A stretch of DNA of 64,000 bases, taken from Engraulis encrasicolus (lineage: Eukaryota; Chordata; Actinopteri; Clupeiformes; Engraulidae). The translations under genes and the position numbers were made by a program. Shown piece by piece: positions 1 to 39,292 of this stretch. The stretch is from positions 53,877,322-53,941,321 of the forward strand of contig NC_085861.1 of assembly GCF_034702125.1 (NCBI RefSeq), given 5' to 3'. Each line of letters begins with the position of its first letter. The first letter of the stretch is position 1. The notes under the pieces are model-generated. The model made no database searches. It saw nothing but the letters and a program-made list of their open reading frames with translations, and had not been told where the DNA came from.

Positions 1-24
1 CCTGGTTGACAAAAATAACACTTG

Positions 25-232
25 TGGGCAGTGGTGGAATTGGCAGTCTTTGAATTGGAAGATTGCAGGTTCGACTCTCATACCATACATGGCTGAAGTG
101 CACCTGAATAAGGCACCTAACCCCACATTGACCCAGTGACTATAACTAATACTAGGTAATCATTGTGAGTCGATTTGGATACAAGTTTCAGCTAAGTGTA
201 GTGTAGTGTAATGTAATGTAGTGATGGGGACT
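25..232 (+). mobile_element. tRNA-derived SINE (teleost type)
   Basis: The head has a tRNA-like B box (GGTTCGACTCT near 70). The body runs through a conserved block ending AAGGCACCTAACCCCACATT. The tail resembles the widespread fish motif GTCGNTTTGGATA and ends in short TGTAG/TGTAA repeats before 232. It lies in lpcat1 intron 12, just downstream of exon 12, in the orientation opposite to the gene. Several substitutions suggest an old copy. Confidence 0.7.
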
Positions 233-235
233 CAC

Positions 236-26240
<26,005 letters not shown>

Positions 26241-26480
26241 CCCTACAAAACCCTATGGGACGGATTTTAGCAGGAAAGAGTCCCGGGCGACTTTATTCAA
26301 ACGTTCTTTCCCCCCAGAAATTTCGTATCCTCCCGCCGAGTCCAGGCTACACGTTATCTTCTTTTCTTGAGGGATAGAGATGGCTTCTGGATTAAGCGGA
26401 TCATGTAGCTATTTGACGGTAGCTTTGCGCGCAACAGTAGTCCCGTTATGTGTCGTAAAGATGCAAGCAAGACCTTCTAC
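26241..26480 (-). promoter_or_regulatory. candidate lpcat1 5'UTR and promoter
   Basis: Sequence directly upstream of the start codon has more CpG than the intron and includes GCGCGC and CCGGGAC words. No TATA box is evident in a sensible place, as is usual for housekeeping lipid genes. The transcription start cannot be fixed from sequence. This is inference from position and composition. Confidence 0.4.
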
Positions 26481-26989
26481 TTCGGTCCATGCGCAAGACG
26501 CATGCGTCAGGCCTCTTGTGTGCTGACATCACCATGCCGAAGCCGGGGTGTGTCGAGCTGAGCCGAGTGGATGCGAGTTGGACACAGCGCCTACCTGATG
26601 CCACTGCCCGCTGCCACTCATTTCAAACACATCGTGTTATTTCTTATGAGGTAAACCATGAAAAGGAAAGTCGAAATGGTAAGAAAATAAGGTAGATGAA
26701 CTGTAAATAATTAGTAGGTCCAGTGTTGCAGGAGAAGGTAAGATAAAATAAAAGAGTGTACATTTGAGGTCCTATGCTTTGGTCATTTCTCAATGCACAC
26801 GGGTCTCCTGCACAAGTTCAGGCAGAGAAGTTACAAAATGTGTTGATTTGCCACACTGCCGCACTGTCAGCAAACAGGTTGCACAATGATGCATTTGGTG
26901 TAGCCTAGGCTATAGGCACAGATAGGCTACTCAAAGCAAACGGTTTCAACAATATCATTATTTTCCCTCAGGGATATCAAAAAGAGAGT

Positions 26990-27687
26990 AGAAAGAGGAA
27001 GAGATGAAGACATGAGAGGACATGCAGTGTTGAGGAAAAACAAAGACAGTTGGAAAGCAGGAGAGATGGACTGGAGAAGAGAGGACATGGCTGTGAGTAA
27101 TGGGAGACATGAGGGAGGCAGAGGGGGAAAGATGAGGAGAGGAGAGAAGAGGTGGGGACAAGCACGGGTGAGGAAAGGAGATGGTAAGGGAGATGAGAGG
27201 GGATGAGATCAGAGGAGGAGAGGCCACAGTAATCACAGGAGAGGAAAGGAGATGAGAGACCATAAGCACAGGGGAGGGGAGGAAAGGAGATGGGGAGAGG
27301 AGAGGAGAGACCGTACCAAGCACAGGGAAGGAGAGGTGAGGAAGGGAGATGAGAGAGGACAGACCATGGCAAGTAGGCTACAGGGAATGAAAGGAGAGGA
27401 AAGGAGATGGTGTAGAAAGGGGGTGAGATCAGAGGAGGAGAGACCGTGGCAAGCACAGGGAAGGAGAGGAGAGGAAAGAAGATGAGAGGAGAGACCATGG
27501 CAAGCAGAAGAGATTGTAAGGGAGATCATGTCTGAGCTTCTGTTCTCTTGGCCTCGGTCCATGAGGCAGGAGCAAGCGGAGGTCTATTCTCGGACTGAGA
27601 TAGTGCAGTGTGTGGCTCCCTCTGGTTTGTGTGGGTGAGGAGAAGAGACACACACACAAACACACACACAGAGCTCACATCCATACG

Positions 27688-27727
<40 letters not shown>

Positions 27728-28260
27728 GAAGGGAGGCGTTCTAGGCTTTCTGTCGGTGGTGGTGTGGGTCAGTCACCAGGGAGACCTGAATCATCAGATT
27801 AGTGCAAAGCTGTCACCACGGCATGGCCAGAGCAGCAGCAGCATTGGTGATTGGAGAGGAGAGAAGAGGAGAGTGGAGGAGAGAAGAGGATAATAGAAGA
27901 GAAGAGAAGAGAAGAGAAGAGAAGAGAAGAGAAGAGAAGAGAAGAGAAGAGAAGAGAAGAGAGAAAACAGGGGAGGAAAGGAGAGAGGAGACGACAAGGG
28001 ATGGGGAGGGGAGAAGAGTGGAGGAGAGGAGAGAGGAGGGGAGAGAGAAGAGGGAACTGAGGAGAGGTTGGCAGGGGAGGAGAGGGCAGGGTAATGGTTG
28101 GGAAGAAGAGATGAGAGGTTACTGTCGTGAAGGAGAGAGGGGAGTGGTAGTATGGGGAGTGTTTGGGAGGGGTAGAGGAGACTGGTGCAGGGAAGAGGGG
28201 ACAGGGGAGTTCTGAGATGGAAAGGAGAGAGATGGGAAGAGGGGACTGAGGAGAGTAGGC
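26990..28260. repeat. purine-rich tract (GGAGA/GAAGA motifs), about 1.2 kb
   Basis: The plus strand is overwhelmingly A and G from about 26990 to 27520 and again from 27840 to 28260, with variants of GGAGAGGAGA. A pure (GAAGA)n pentanucleotide lies at 27896-27965. A (CA)n run sits between at about 27688-27724. Arg/Glu/Gly-rich frames across it are not genes. Confidence 0.92.
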
Positions 28261-28264
28261 CTAA

Positions 28265-28375
28265 ACAGTGAAGTGAAGAAAGCCCAATTGGGATACTCCA
28301 ACTCCCATTGTCGAACCGGCAACCTTTGGGATACAAGTCTGACACCCTAACCACTTACCCATGACTGCACTGGGG
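28265..28375 (-). mobile_element. internally deleted tRNA-derived SINE
   Basis: On the minus strand the tRNA-like head (GTGGTTAGGGTGTCAGACTT, B box GGTTCGAC) is joined directly to the tail (AATGGGAGTTGGAGTATCCC). This skips the roughly 200-bp middle found in the copy at 2195-2517. Confidence 0.65.
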
Positions 28376-28680
28376 AATGGGGACTGGGAGGGAAGAAGAA
28401 AAGATTTAGTACTTCCTGTATGTTAACTTAGCCTGGTGTAACACTTAACCATAAGTGTTTCTTGCAATACCTACTGGGTGTGTTTTCAAAAATATCCATA
28501 CATGTATAAACATCTTCTAAAGCATGAGTGAGGATGAACTGTCCATTGAGAGAGAAGCAAGGAAGGGTCAGAAACCCAAACGTCTCAGCAACACTGTAAA
28601 GGTCAATTCTGCCATCTAGTGGGAGTTTACTGCATTGAAGAAACACTCTTAGCTGTCTTAATAGGGATGATTAAAATGAA

Positions 28681-28681
28681 C

Positions 28682-28762
<81 letters not shown>

Positions 28763-28781
28763 CACACACACACACACACAA
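28681..28781. repeat. (CA)n microsatellite with CG interruptions
   Basis: A CA run with GCACAC variants. It is preceded by the word GGGATGATTAAAATGAACAC, which also precedes the (CA)n at about 18380. Confidence 0.95.
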
Positions 28782-29459
28782 ATTCATGGGGATTGACAAA
28801 TTCATGGGGACCTAATTCTGGGGCCCCCACCCTCTCTGTCCCTGGGCCTGAGACAACTGACACCTTTGTCTGTCCCCTCAACCCCGCCCCCGTCCCATTA
28901 GCTTCCCTGCCATAGAGGTGGAACATGACACCGCAATTCACGACAGCACAGAGAAACGGCACATGCACCCTCCCATCTTGTGTAGGTAGTGTAGGAACCT
29001 TCAGTCAATAGCCTTGGTCTCATTAGCCGCGCTTCAGCGGCCCGGGGCCGCCCGGGGCTCAGGAGAGTGGCCGGCTCGGAGCTGCCGGCCCCGGGCCATT
29101 ACGAATCAACACGCCCAACTCTGTCAAAAATGGACTAAAACTGTGTGAATATGAAGCAACACATGTCATGTTAAATATGTACTTAAATCTTATGAGTCGA
29201 CAAAATACATTTAAAAATCAAATTATATCAATTATGTAGATATTACATTTCGCAACACACTTCAACTATTGTCCTTGCATAGTGTATTGATGGATATTTT
29301 TCACATTATTAAGCCATTTTTGACAGAGATGAGCCTCCTTCTCTGTTCATTTCCATTTCTCAGGTCTACCTCCAAAAAAATGGCTGCCACGGACTGCTGT
29401 GAAAAGAGCGCGGGGTCCACTCTAGTCAGTGTTATGTTCTACTGTACCTCTATGTTCCC

Positions 29460-29540
<81 letters not shown>

Positions 29541-31111
29541 GGATCAGTGTCCTTCTCTGCACTGTGTATCAGTGCCCTGTATTGCTCAATAAAGGCAATT
29601 TGGGCAAATTCTGCCCTCTGCTGGTAATACAAGGACATTGCATTGTTTCTATTGTAGGGATTTTGGATGTGACTGACCAAGTCAAGACTGTTCAAAAAGG
29701 CAAGCTGAGTTACCTCTTCGCTGTGATGAACAAGGATAAAAGTATTATAGGGTTTTTTATTTTTTCAATCGCTAACAAGCATTTGCCCACCTTCAGTCAT
29801 TTGCAAAACTTTAAACAGTTACACCTCCCTAGCCATGCAGTTGACACATGCTGTTTTCACACAATTAGCAGGCAGTGAACACATTTCTATAATGCTTACA
29901 TTTTCTTTATACACAGGATAACCACAGCAACTAAATTATGTAGCCTATCTTTTATGACTTACTTCCAAATGGTTGCATGTGATTTTTAAAAAATGACGGA
30001 AAGACAAATAATATCATAACTTTGATTTTTTTCTCACAAAATTGAAAAACAAACTCAAAACTTGAAAGGGGGAAAAACTTAATTTAACATGGTTGCATGA
30101 ATATGCACACCTTTAAACTAATTATAGTTTATTGGGTATAAATTTATTTTAACAGGGCCTTAGTTACAGTGTATTTACTCATTAGGTACAGTGGAATAAC
30201 ATTTAGGTTAGGTAAAGTGGAATAATGTTTCATTATTATAATTGTGGGTTGCTGTTGTGTAGGTATGGTTAGGGAGTTGGACTATAGATCACAGGGTTGC
30301 AGGTTTAAGCAAGCTGCTAAATTTCACCCATTGTATTACAGCTGTAATTGTATTCAATTGGCTGTCATTCTTTAGATAAAATGAGTACACATGTACGATA
30401 AGATGGGCTCTTGATGGGCAATGGTAGCCTGTACGTACGTGGATATATATCATTTTGGAAAAGAGCTCTTCATTTGTTGTTATCCATTGCCTGAGCAACC
30501 TCTGCGAAACGAAAAAACTTGGGCAAAAATCAGAAGGTGAAGCACGGAAATTAACTAGGCTACAGACCAAGAAGGCTTTTACAAATGTGTCCAGATTTTT
30601 TGATTTATGCATGCGCCGATATGTGGTGAGTGGAGAATGGAGATTGACTTTGGTGTGGAGAGGGGGAGAGAGAGAGAGCGAAATGCTCCGCCTGCCCAAA
30701 TTCATAAACCAGCCTGAAATCGCTAGTAAACAGCTGCCCGAAATCGGACAAACGTTGTGGTCGATTAGCAGGATAGTCTATTAGGCAGCATTATTTTCAT
30801 CCACATTAATATAAAACTAGATATTGTAAAATTACCGTCTGTCTAGCGAAAACATGTTCCACTTTGCATTCCTTCTCCCTCTTGCGTGTTGCGTAGCATT
30901 ACACCATGTTTGTTAAGACAATGCCCAGCTTGTCTTTTTCCTCTTTAGCGAACTATGGCAGTGCAAGAAATTAAGTCTACAGTGAAGTAATGAAACCACG
31001 AAAGTAGTAGTTTTGTGAGCAAAAGACAGAAATAGAATGTGGTCTTGATGGATGAATCATGAATAGGAGGGAGGCTTTGCCTATGGACATTACACTATCG
31101 CCTATTTAGTG
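28782..31111. other. intergenic DNA between lpcat1 and the tandem array
   Basis: Holds a GC-rich patch near 29028-29100, a (CA)n run at about 29462-29538 and a SINE head fragment near 30262-30310 (GGTTAGGGAGTTGGACTATA). No gene is recognised; open frames are short and unconserved in appearance. Confidence 0.55.
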
Positions 31112-32015
31112 GTATACATTCTAAAAAAAGGATTCAAACCAGATTCACCTTATGTGATAGTCTCTTGAACAGATACACAGTTACATGTTAGTCTGCCACT
31201 CTATTCCAATACGGTCACTTGTCTGTGATGTCTGCCACTCTATTCCATTAGGGTCACTTGTCTGTGATGTCATTATGGAGATGGTTCTAAAACCTCACCT
31301 GAGTATTCAGACACTCATTTAGCAGCAGGAAACTCAAGAGTACAGTTGGATTATTGATTCCTCCTGGACATTGACACACGCCTCACATGGAACTCAAATG
31401 GACAGCAAAAGTCAGGGGTGCAGGCCAATCATCATACTGTAAGTACATTCACATCAACACAGCATTGTCATATAAGTAAGAATAGGTTTTATAGCTCAAC
31501 TTCAACATGAAAACACACACACACACACACACAGAGAAAGAGACAGAGACAGAGACAGAGACAGAGACAGGGAGAGACAATGTTTCAGAGCTCCTACAAC
31601 TTTATACTACCATACAAGTGGTATAAGCTCTGCAAAGGATTCAAACCAAATTCACCTTAGGATAATAGTCTCTTGAACAGATACATGTTAGTCTGCCACT
31701 CTATTCCAATTGGGTCACTTGTTTGTGATTTCTGCCACTCTATTCCATTAGGGTCACTTGTCTGTGATGTCATTATGGAGATGGTTCTAAAACCTCACCT
31801 GAGTATACAGACACTCATTTAGCAACAGCGCACTGAAGAGTACAGTTGGATTAATGTTTCCTCCTCGACATTTACACACGCATACATAGTATGGGACTCA
31901 TGTGGACAGCAAAAGTCAGGAGTGCAGGCCAATTATCATACTGTAAGTACATGAACATCAACACAGCATTATCATATCAGCAAGCATAGGTTTTATAGAT
32001 CAACTTCAACATGAA

Positions 32016-32151
<136 letters not shown>

Positions 32152-32572
32152 GAGAGAGAGAGGGGGGGGGTAGAGACAATGTTCCAGAGCTCCTACAACT
32201 GTGTACTACCCTACAAGTGGTATAAGCTCTGCAAAGGATTCAAACCAGATGCACTTTAGGATGATAGTCTCTTGAACAGATACATGTTAGTCTGCCACTC
32301 TATTCATTTAGGGTCACTTGTCTGTGATGTCATTATGGAGATGGTTCTAAAACCTCACCTGAGTATACAGACACTCATTTAGCATCAGGACACTCAAGAG
32401 TACAGTTGGATTATTGATTCCTCTTGGACATTTACACATGCCTCACATAGTATGGGACTCAGCTGGACAGCAAAAGTCAGGGGTGCAGGCCTATCATCAT
32501 ACTGTAAGTACATGAACATCAACACAGCATTGTCATATAAGTAAGCATAGGTTGTATAGCTCAACTTCAACA

Positions 32573-32705
<133 letters not shown>

Positions 32706-35034
32706 AAAGAGAGGGAGAGAGAGACAGACAGGGAGAGAGACAGAGACATGGAGAGACAATGTTTCAGAGCTACTACAACTTTATACTACCCTACAAGTGG
32801 TATAAGCTCTGCAAAGGATTCAAACCAAATTCACCTTAGGATAATAGTCTCTTGAACAGATACATGTTAGTCTGCCACTCTATTCCAATTGGGTCACTTG
32901 TTTGTGATTTCTGCCACTCTATTCCATTAGGGTCACTTGTCTGTGATGTCATTATGGAGATGGTTCTAAAACCTCACCTGAGTATACAGACACTCATTTA
33001 GCAACAGCGCACTGAAGAGTACAGTTGGATTATTGTTTCCTCCTTGACATTTGCACACGCCTCACATAGTATGGGACTCATATGGACATCAAAAGTCAGG
33101 GGTGCAGGCCAATTATCATACTGTAAGTACATGAACATCAACACAGCATTATCATATCAGCAAGCATAGTAGTCAGGGTCATTTTTCCAAAAAGTTGACA
33201 CCTGAAGGCAAATCATGTTAATTTTCGGCATACAACTGATTTAGGGGTATTCAAGGGTGCTGAATCCAAATCTGCCGTATGCCGGACGCAAAAATGTACC
33301 GAAATGCCTCAAACGGGCAAAATCCAATATGGCCGCCGCCACCGTGTTAATATCCTGCAATCACTTTTCTTTTGGACTAAATAAGGTATGAATTTGAAAA
33401 TAGCACTTATTTTTATGTTTTCAGACATGGGGAAAGCCATTATGTCATCAGATTTAAGCTCAGATTGGAAGAAAATGCTTATGTCATTGGCTGGCAGCCA
33501 TTTTAAAAGCAGAGAGCCTCATATTGTCAACGATTTTTAACATTTTTACTAATCTTTCAAGATTCACAGAAAAAATGCTCTTTGTCTCTGTGAACACAAA
33601 TACTACAGAAAACTACACTGAACTGTCTACTTTCACCTGAAAAAAGAAGTTTGTGTCTACCTTTTTCCATTCTTTAGTTATGGGCAGTAGAACATGGGAT
33701 GACACCACAAAAAACACTGATTTTTGACCCCAAAATACTGCACTTCTCTCTGCCCATATTTTTGCTTTAAGGACATATTGTCTTTGATAGTGTTCATGTT
33801 TGATGTGCAACATTTTCAGGGGGTTTGAAGGGTGCTTAATGCCAATATGATGTATAAATAAATGTATATTCCCATAGTACATCAAAATGAAGGAATCCAA
33901 TATGGCCGCCGTCACCAGTCTACAGTGTATGTTTCTTTGATTACACAAGGTAAACTCTTAAGTACATTATGTAGCATTAGGTTTTCATACAGGGAGAATT
34001 AATTTCCATACTCAGATTTAAGATAGATATCAAGGGAAATTATTTCAGTGTAGTCTGAATTCATGATTGCAACAGGAACATAGGGTGACACCAAAAAAAA
34101 ACAATATTTTTTGACCCCAAAATGCTGCACTTGTCTCAACCCACATTTGTGCTTTAAGGACAAAGTGTCTTTGATAGTGTTCATGTTTGATATGCAGCAT
34201 TTTCAGGGGTTTTGAAGGGTGCTTAATTCAAATATTCAAATATGCTGTGTATTAGGCTCAAAACCTCTTTAATAGGCCTAAATCAAAATGAATTAATCGA
34301 ATATGGACGCCATCACCAGACAAGGTGGACTCTTAATTACATTGTAGCTATAGGTTGTCATACATGGAGAATTCATCTCCATACTCAGATTAAAGATTAG
34401 AATCAAAGGACATGATTTCATAGGTTGAATTCATGTTTACAAGTGACAGTTGACTTTCATGTCAATAAGCTGTTCTTTTGAATGAAAATGTTTTCTCTAC
34501 TTCCACTTTTATTTTAATGCTTATTATAACATGATGCAATATGTCCACCTCAATCCACCTCTTCCATTATGAGACGAATTTACACACATAAGTCTGAATG
34601 TACCTAAATATAATATGCACATCTACATTTTGTGCATTAGGAATTCATTGTTTGCTGATTTTATTGCGGTGCTTACATTATATCTTTGAATGGTGGAAAG
34701 GTGAAACGTGGATCAAAACAGTTTATGTTATTGTGAGGAATTTACTTGATATATGTTAACTCATTCCCAACCATTAGGCCTATCAACCTCCTCCTCTCCA
34801 GTGATTTGGCAGGACACACAATATCATGCACTGCATGGCACTTTGGCTGCAAATGCAACAAAAGCAAAGTATGACGTTTTGCAATGATCAGTCCTATCTA
34901 ATTCAGATGTCACATGGTTACATAAAATGCCCCACATTATCAAATCTCTATATTGAGTCAGGCCCACATACCCCTTCCTATCCTCCTACCAGTCACCAGA
35001 AGTGGGATGGGTGGTATTGAACAGGGCTTTAGAC

Positions 35035-35387
35035 CAGTGGTTCCCAACCTTTTTCTTAAGAGACCCATGTTTTTACTATTGTAAGCTTTGGTGACCCAAC
35101 CACGCGAGCGCCCGAGTCACAAGATGCCCTCCGTTTCCTGCGAAAACTTATTTTAGTTATTTTATTCCTCAATTCGTCTTTGGTCAAATATAGAATAAAT
35201 GTTTAATGTAGCACTTACAATTTGTTGCGTCTATGCATTTAATATTAGTTAAATGCTTTGTCTTTTATTCAACATGGGCTATATACATTTAAAACGAAAC
35301 CCCTTAGAATCAAGAGGGCTCCGCGACCCCCTGTGGATCTTTGGCGACCCATAAGGGGGGTCCCGACCCATGGGTTGGGAACCACTG
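35035..35387. mobile_element. hAT MITE nested in the 5.2-kb element
   Basis: The ends are a perfect 15-bp inverted repeat CAGTGGTTCCCAACC. A perfect 8-bp target duplication CTTTAGAC flanks it (35027-35034 and 35388-35395). It is 353 bp and non-coding. This end sequence is common among vertebrate hAT elements. Confidence 0.93.
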
Positions 35388-35886
35388 CTTTAGACACACT
35401 GGTGCTGTATCTGCCACTTATACATGGGTTCTCATTGTTTATCAACACAATGTTATGAAGAGGGGCAAGACACTGGCAGCCAACCACGTGAGCTATTTTT
35501 TTTTGACAGACAGCGGTTTCCAACAATCAGAGGCTGAGTTGTGCGCGGCTAGGTTCACAGTCAGGTTATAAACAAAATTTAGAACCCATGTATTCTCAAG
35601 GCACACAAAGACATCACAACTTGTGCTTGCCTCATCCAACACTGCATCTGCAAGAAGTGGCATGGAGTACATGGAGTCAAGCTGTTGCTGCAATTCAGCA
35701 ACTCAAGGAGGGGTGATTAGGAATAGGTTAACTTAATATAACTTACCAAGTAAACAATTTTGGTTAGAGTAGAGGAGGGTGACTGTATGTGCATATATAT
35801 TTGGTATATAGGCCTATAAACTGGTATCAGAAGTAGTGTGGAGTCAAGTCTCTTGGCGGAAATATGTAGGATGGTGCGCAAGGTTA

Positions 35887-36300
35887 ATAGAAATGGGCAC
35901 CCTCCTGTCTTTCTCACAGCACATGAACACAATATTCAAAAAAGGACATTCCAAGTCAGCAAGGACATTCTGATTTTGATACCTCCTCCTCTTATAACTT
36001 AACCCATTGTGTCCTGGAAACACATATAGGTTTTTCAGGATCTTGATATTTTAGCTGTTTTATTAACTATGTGGGTATATTAGAGCTGAATGAACACATT
36101 ACAATGCAAGGGGAGGGTATTGGCTTTTAAATGTAACTCATTTCATGTTTGTATGTGCTTCAGAGGCTGAGACATTGCGGATTTAATAGGAAGAGGGCAC
36201 CCTTTCCCAAAAAGGGCGTAGGACAAAATGGGTTAATTAGCAGTCCATTTTTGAGTATTGTGTTCATGTGCTGTGAGGAAGACAGGGAAGTGCCCATTTC
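35887..36300. mobile_element. two nested inverted-repeat MITEs
   Basis: The outer pair is 35887-35935 against about 36253-36301, a 49-bp inverted repeat with about 90% pairing. Inside it, TTAACCCATTGTGTCCT at 35999 pairs with AGGACAAAATGGGTTAA ending at 36236, giving a second MITE of about 238 bp bounded by TTAA, as in piggyBac- or Kolobok-like elements. Confidence 0.7.
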
Positions 36301-37106
36301 TGTGCCTAGGCACCTTAAAACTACCACTTGCTCTTCTGCCTGCCATTGGCTCTCTCTCTCCAGCTGAGCACCGTTATTGATACACTGCAGATGTACATTC
36401 CAGTATATTTTAACTAGGCCAATTTAAAGTCTATACTTGCACAATTCTACCAACAGAAGATAACAGACAGACTCTCTTTTCCTCCTGCTCCCCTGTTCAG
36501 CAGGGCTGGATCCCCACATGGCTGCATGCTGAGCCCCCATCTAAAGTCTATCCGTCCATGACTGCAGCATGGCCAGCAAAAGGGAGTGAAGGTGGCAGCC
36601 TGGTGTACAGAGACCGAGACAAATTTCTCTAGCTCTGAATGAAAAGAAAACCAAAGAGATCATTGCTGCCTTCAGGAGGCACACCTATAGCGAGAATAGA
36701 CCTAGTCCTCTCTGAACTTCCCACTGTCACAGAGCTAAAACATTGTCTTGGACATTATCCTGGTTCTGAGTTCTTGGGTCTCTACAGATGTATCATTGGC
36801 ACTACAGATGTATCATCAAAGTAAGGACCAAAGACTAAAACCACATTTCACACACATGGACTGTCTGATTACAATCTCTTGTTCCCCTGATCTCCTTCCA
36901 TCCTCCGGTTGTTGTGAAATAATTGATACAGTGCAATATGTTGAGCTGAATTCTTGCCGTACTACAGAACAAAGGCCAGTAATTAATGGTTATAATTGTC
37001 ACAGAGTGGCCATCTCAGCTGAAATATGTACATTAAGCAAGACAATCTATGCAATAACTTTGGATGACTGATGTGCAACACCAGTATGTCTTTTGTGTAT
37101 ATAGTC

Positions 37107-37228
37107 ACACACACACACACGCACACGCACACGCACACACACACACACACACACACAATGCCACTCCCTTATCTGTACACTCTATTCTATTCTATTCTAT
37201 TCTATTCCATTCTATTTTATTCTATTCC
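37107..37228. repeat. (AC)n and (TCTAT)n microsatellites
   Basis: An (AC)n run with G interruptions to about 37157, then about nine copies of TCTAT from 37181 to 37228. Confidence 0.93.
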
Positions 37229-38413
37229 TAGGTCTAGATATACAGTGATCTGAGCACAGCAATTAAACTGGCAAACATGAAGTAATTCCCATTGTACAAA
37301 GGATAATATTTGAAAATATTCGATTTCAGACTCTTGTGGTCATTTATTTTTATGGGTGAAGAGGTGTGGAAACATTGTGTGGTGTTTTGAGGTGGGAACA
37401 TTTTTCATGGTATAATGCATTAAAAGTGTAATTGAAATAGGGAGAGATTTAAATACAAATGGTCAATTTATGGAAAAGATAATCTCCTGTTGCAATCATG
37501 AATTCAGTCTACACTGAAATAATTTCCTTCGATATCTATCTTAAATCTGAGTATGGAAATTAATTCTCGTTGTATGAAAACCTGATGCTACATAATGTAG
37601 GAAAGAGTTTACCTTGTGTAATCAAAGAAATGTACACTGTAGACTGGTGACGGCGGCCATATTGGATTCCTTCATTTTGATGTACTATGGGAATTAAAGG
37701 CATTAAGCACCCTTCAAACCCCCTGAAAATGTTGTATATCAAACATGAACAATATCAAAGACAATATGTCCTTAAAGCAAAAATATGGGCAGTGAGAAGT
37801 GCAGTATTTTGGGGTCAAAAATGTGTGCTTTTTTGTGGTGTCATCCCATGTTCTACTGCCCATAACTAAAGAATGGAAAAAGGTAGACACAAACTTCTTT
37901 TTGCAGGTGAAAGTAGACAGTTCAGTGTAGTTTTCTGTAGTATTTGTGTTCACAGAAACAAAGAGCATTTTTTTCTGTGGATCTTGAAAGATTAGTAAGA
38001 ATGTTAAAAATCGTTGACAATATGAGGCTCTCTGCTTTTAAAATGTCTGCCAGCCAATGACATAAGCATTTTCCTCCAATCTGAGCTTAAATCTGATGAC
38101 ATAATGGCTTTCCCCATGTCTGAAAACATAAAAATAAGTGCTATTTTCAAATTCATACCTTATTTAGTCCAAAAGAAAAGTGATTGCAGGATTATAACAC
38201 GGTGGCGGCGGCCATATTGGATTTTGCCCGTTTTGAGGCATTTCGGTACATTTTTGCGTCCGGCATACGGCAGATTTGGATTCAGCACCCTTGAATACCC
38301 CTAAATCAGTTGTATGCCGAAAATTAACATGATTTGCCTTCAGGACCTTAAATAAGCACCTTTTCAGAAATCCTGCCTAGACTATAGGATTTATAGCTCA
38401 ACTTCAACATGAA

Positions 38414-38504
<91 letters not shown>

Positions 38505-38763
38505 ACAGACAGAGTGAGAGAGAGAGAAAGAGAGGGGGGGAGATAGAGACAATGTTCCAGAGCTCCTACAACTGTGTACTACCCTTCAAGTGGTATAAGC
38601 TCTGCAAAGGATTCAAACCAGATGCACTTTAGGATGATAGTCTCTTGAACAGATACATTTTAGTCTGCCACTGAACAACATGAACATCAACACAGCATTA
38701 TCATATCAGTAAGCATATGTTTTATAGCTCAGCTTCAACATGAAGAAACACACACACACACGC

Positions 38764-38882
<119 letters not shown>

Positions 38883-39036
38883 CAGAGAGAGGGGGGGGGG
38901 GCAGACAGATAGACAGATAGAGACAATGTTCCAGGGCTCCTAGAACTTTATACTACCCTACAAGTGGTATAAGCTCTGCAACGTCTTCAAACCAGATTCA
39001 CTTTAGGGTGATAGTCTCTTGAACAGATACAAGTTA

Positions 39037-39292
39037 GGCAGGCCGCACACCGGCTCCGACAAAGTGCGGCGCACTTTTGCTTCCGACAGAATTCGGACCC
39101 CCAAACCCAATGTCACACGAACATTGCATTGATAGTCAATGGGCGGCGCAGACAAAATAGAACTCGTCTCTAATTGCTATCCGACATGCTATTGACATCG
39201 GCGCCAGTGTGCGTGGTTCTATTGAAAACAATGGAATCGAATTTTTGCGGAGCAGTGCGCAGCACTTTGTCGGAGCCGGTGTGCGGAAGCCC
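39037..39292. mobile_element. Harbinger-like MITE, array copy 1
   Basis: Inverted ends of about 30 bp (the right end read inverted starts GGGCTTCCGCACACCGGCTC), flanked by TTA on both sides. It is non-coding and about 256 bp. TTA target duplication and GGG-initial ends are typical of PIF/Harbinger. The left end here has GGCAGGCC in place of GGGCTTCC. Confidence 0.85.

Larger units (their letters stand above)
33170..38384. mobile_element. 5.2-kb long-inverted-repeat (fold-back) element inserted in the array
   Basis: Left arm 33170-34076 and right arm 37486-38384 are inverted copies of about 0.9 kb, near-identical by eye apart from small indels and a diverged outer 40 bp. Outer ends begin TAGTC on both sides. 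The flanks carry TAG (33167-33169 and 38385-38387). The array unit at about 40270-40290 shows the uninterrupted site, so the insertion is certain. The arms contain related subunits with AATATGGCCGCC. The 3.4-kb centre has no recognisable transposase and holds nested MITEs. Superfamily unknown. Confidence 0.88.

Noticed and set aside
26978..27562. Pro/Ser/Leu-rich minus-strand frames upstream of lpcat1
   Set aside because: They arise from the purine-rich tract and show only low-complexity composition.
33613..37968. Similar open frames in the two arms of the 5.2-kb element (33613-33948 and 37687-37968)
   Set aside because: They are readings of the inverted arms, are interrupted, and have no domain I recognise; the arms look non-coding.
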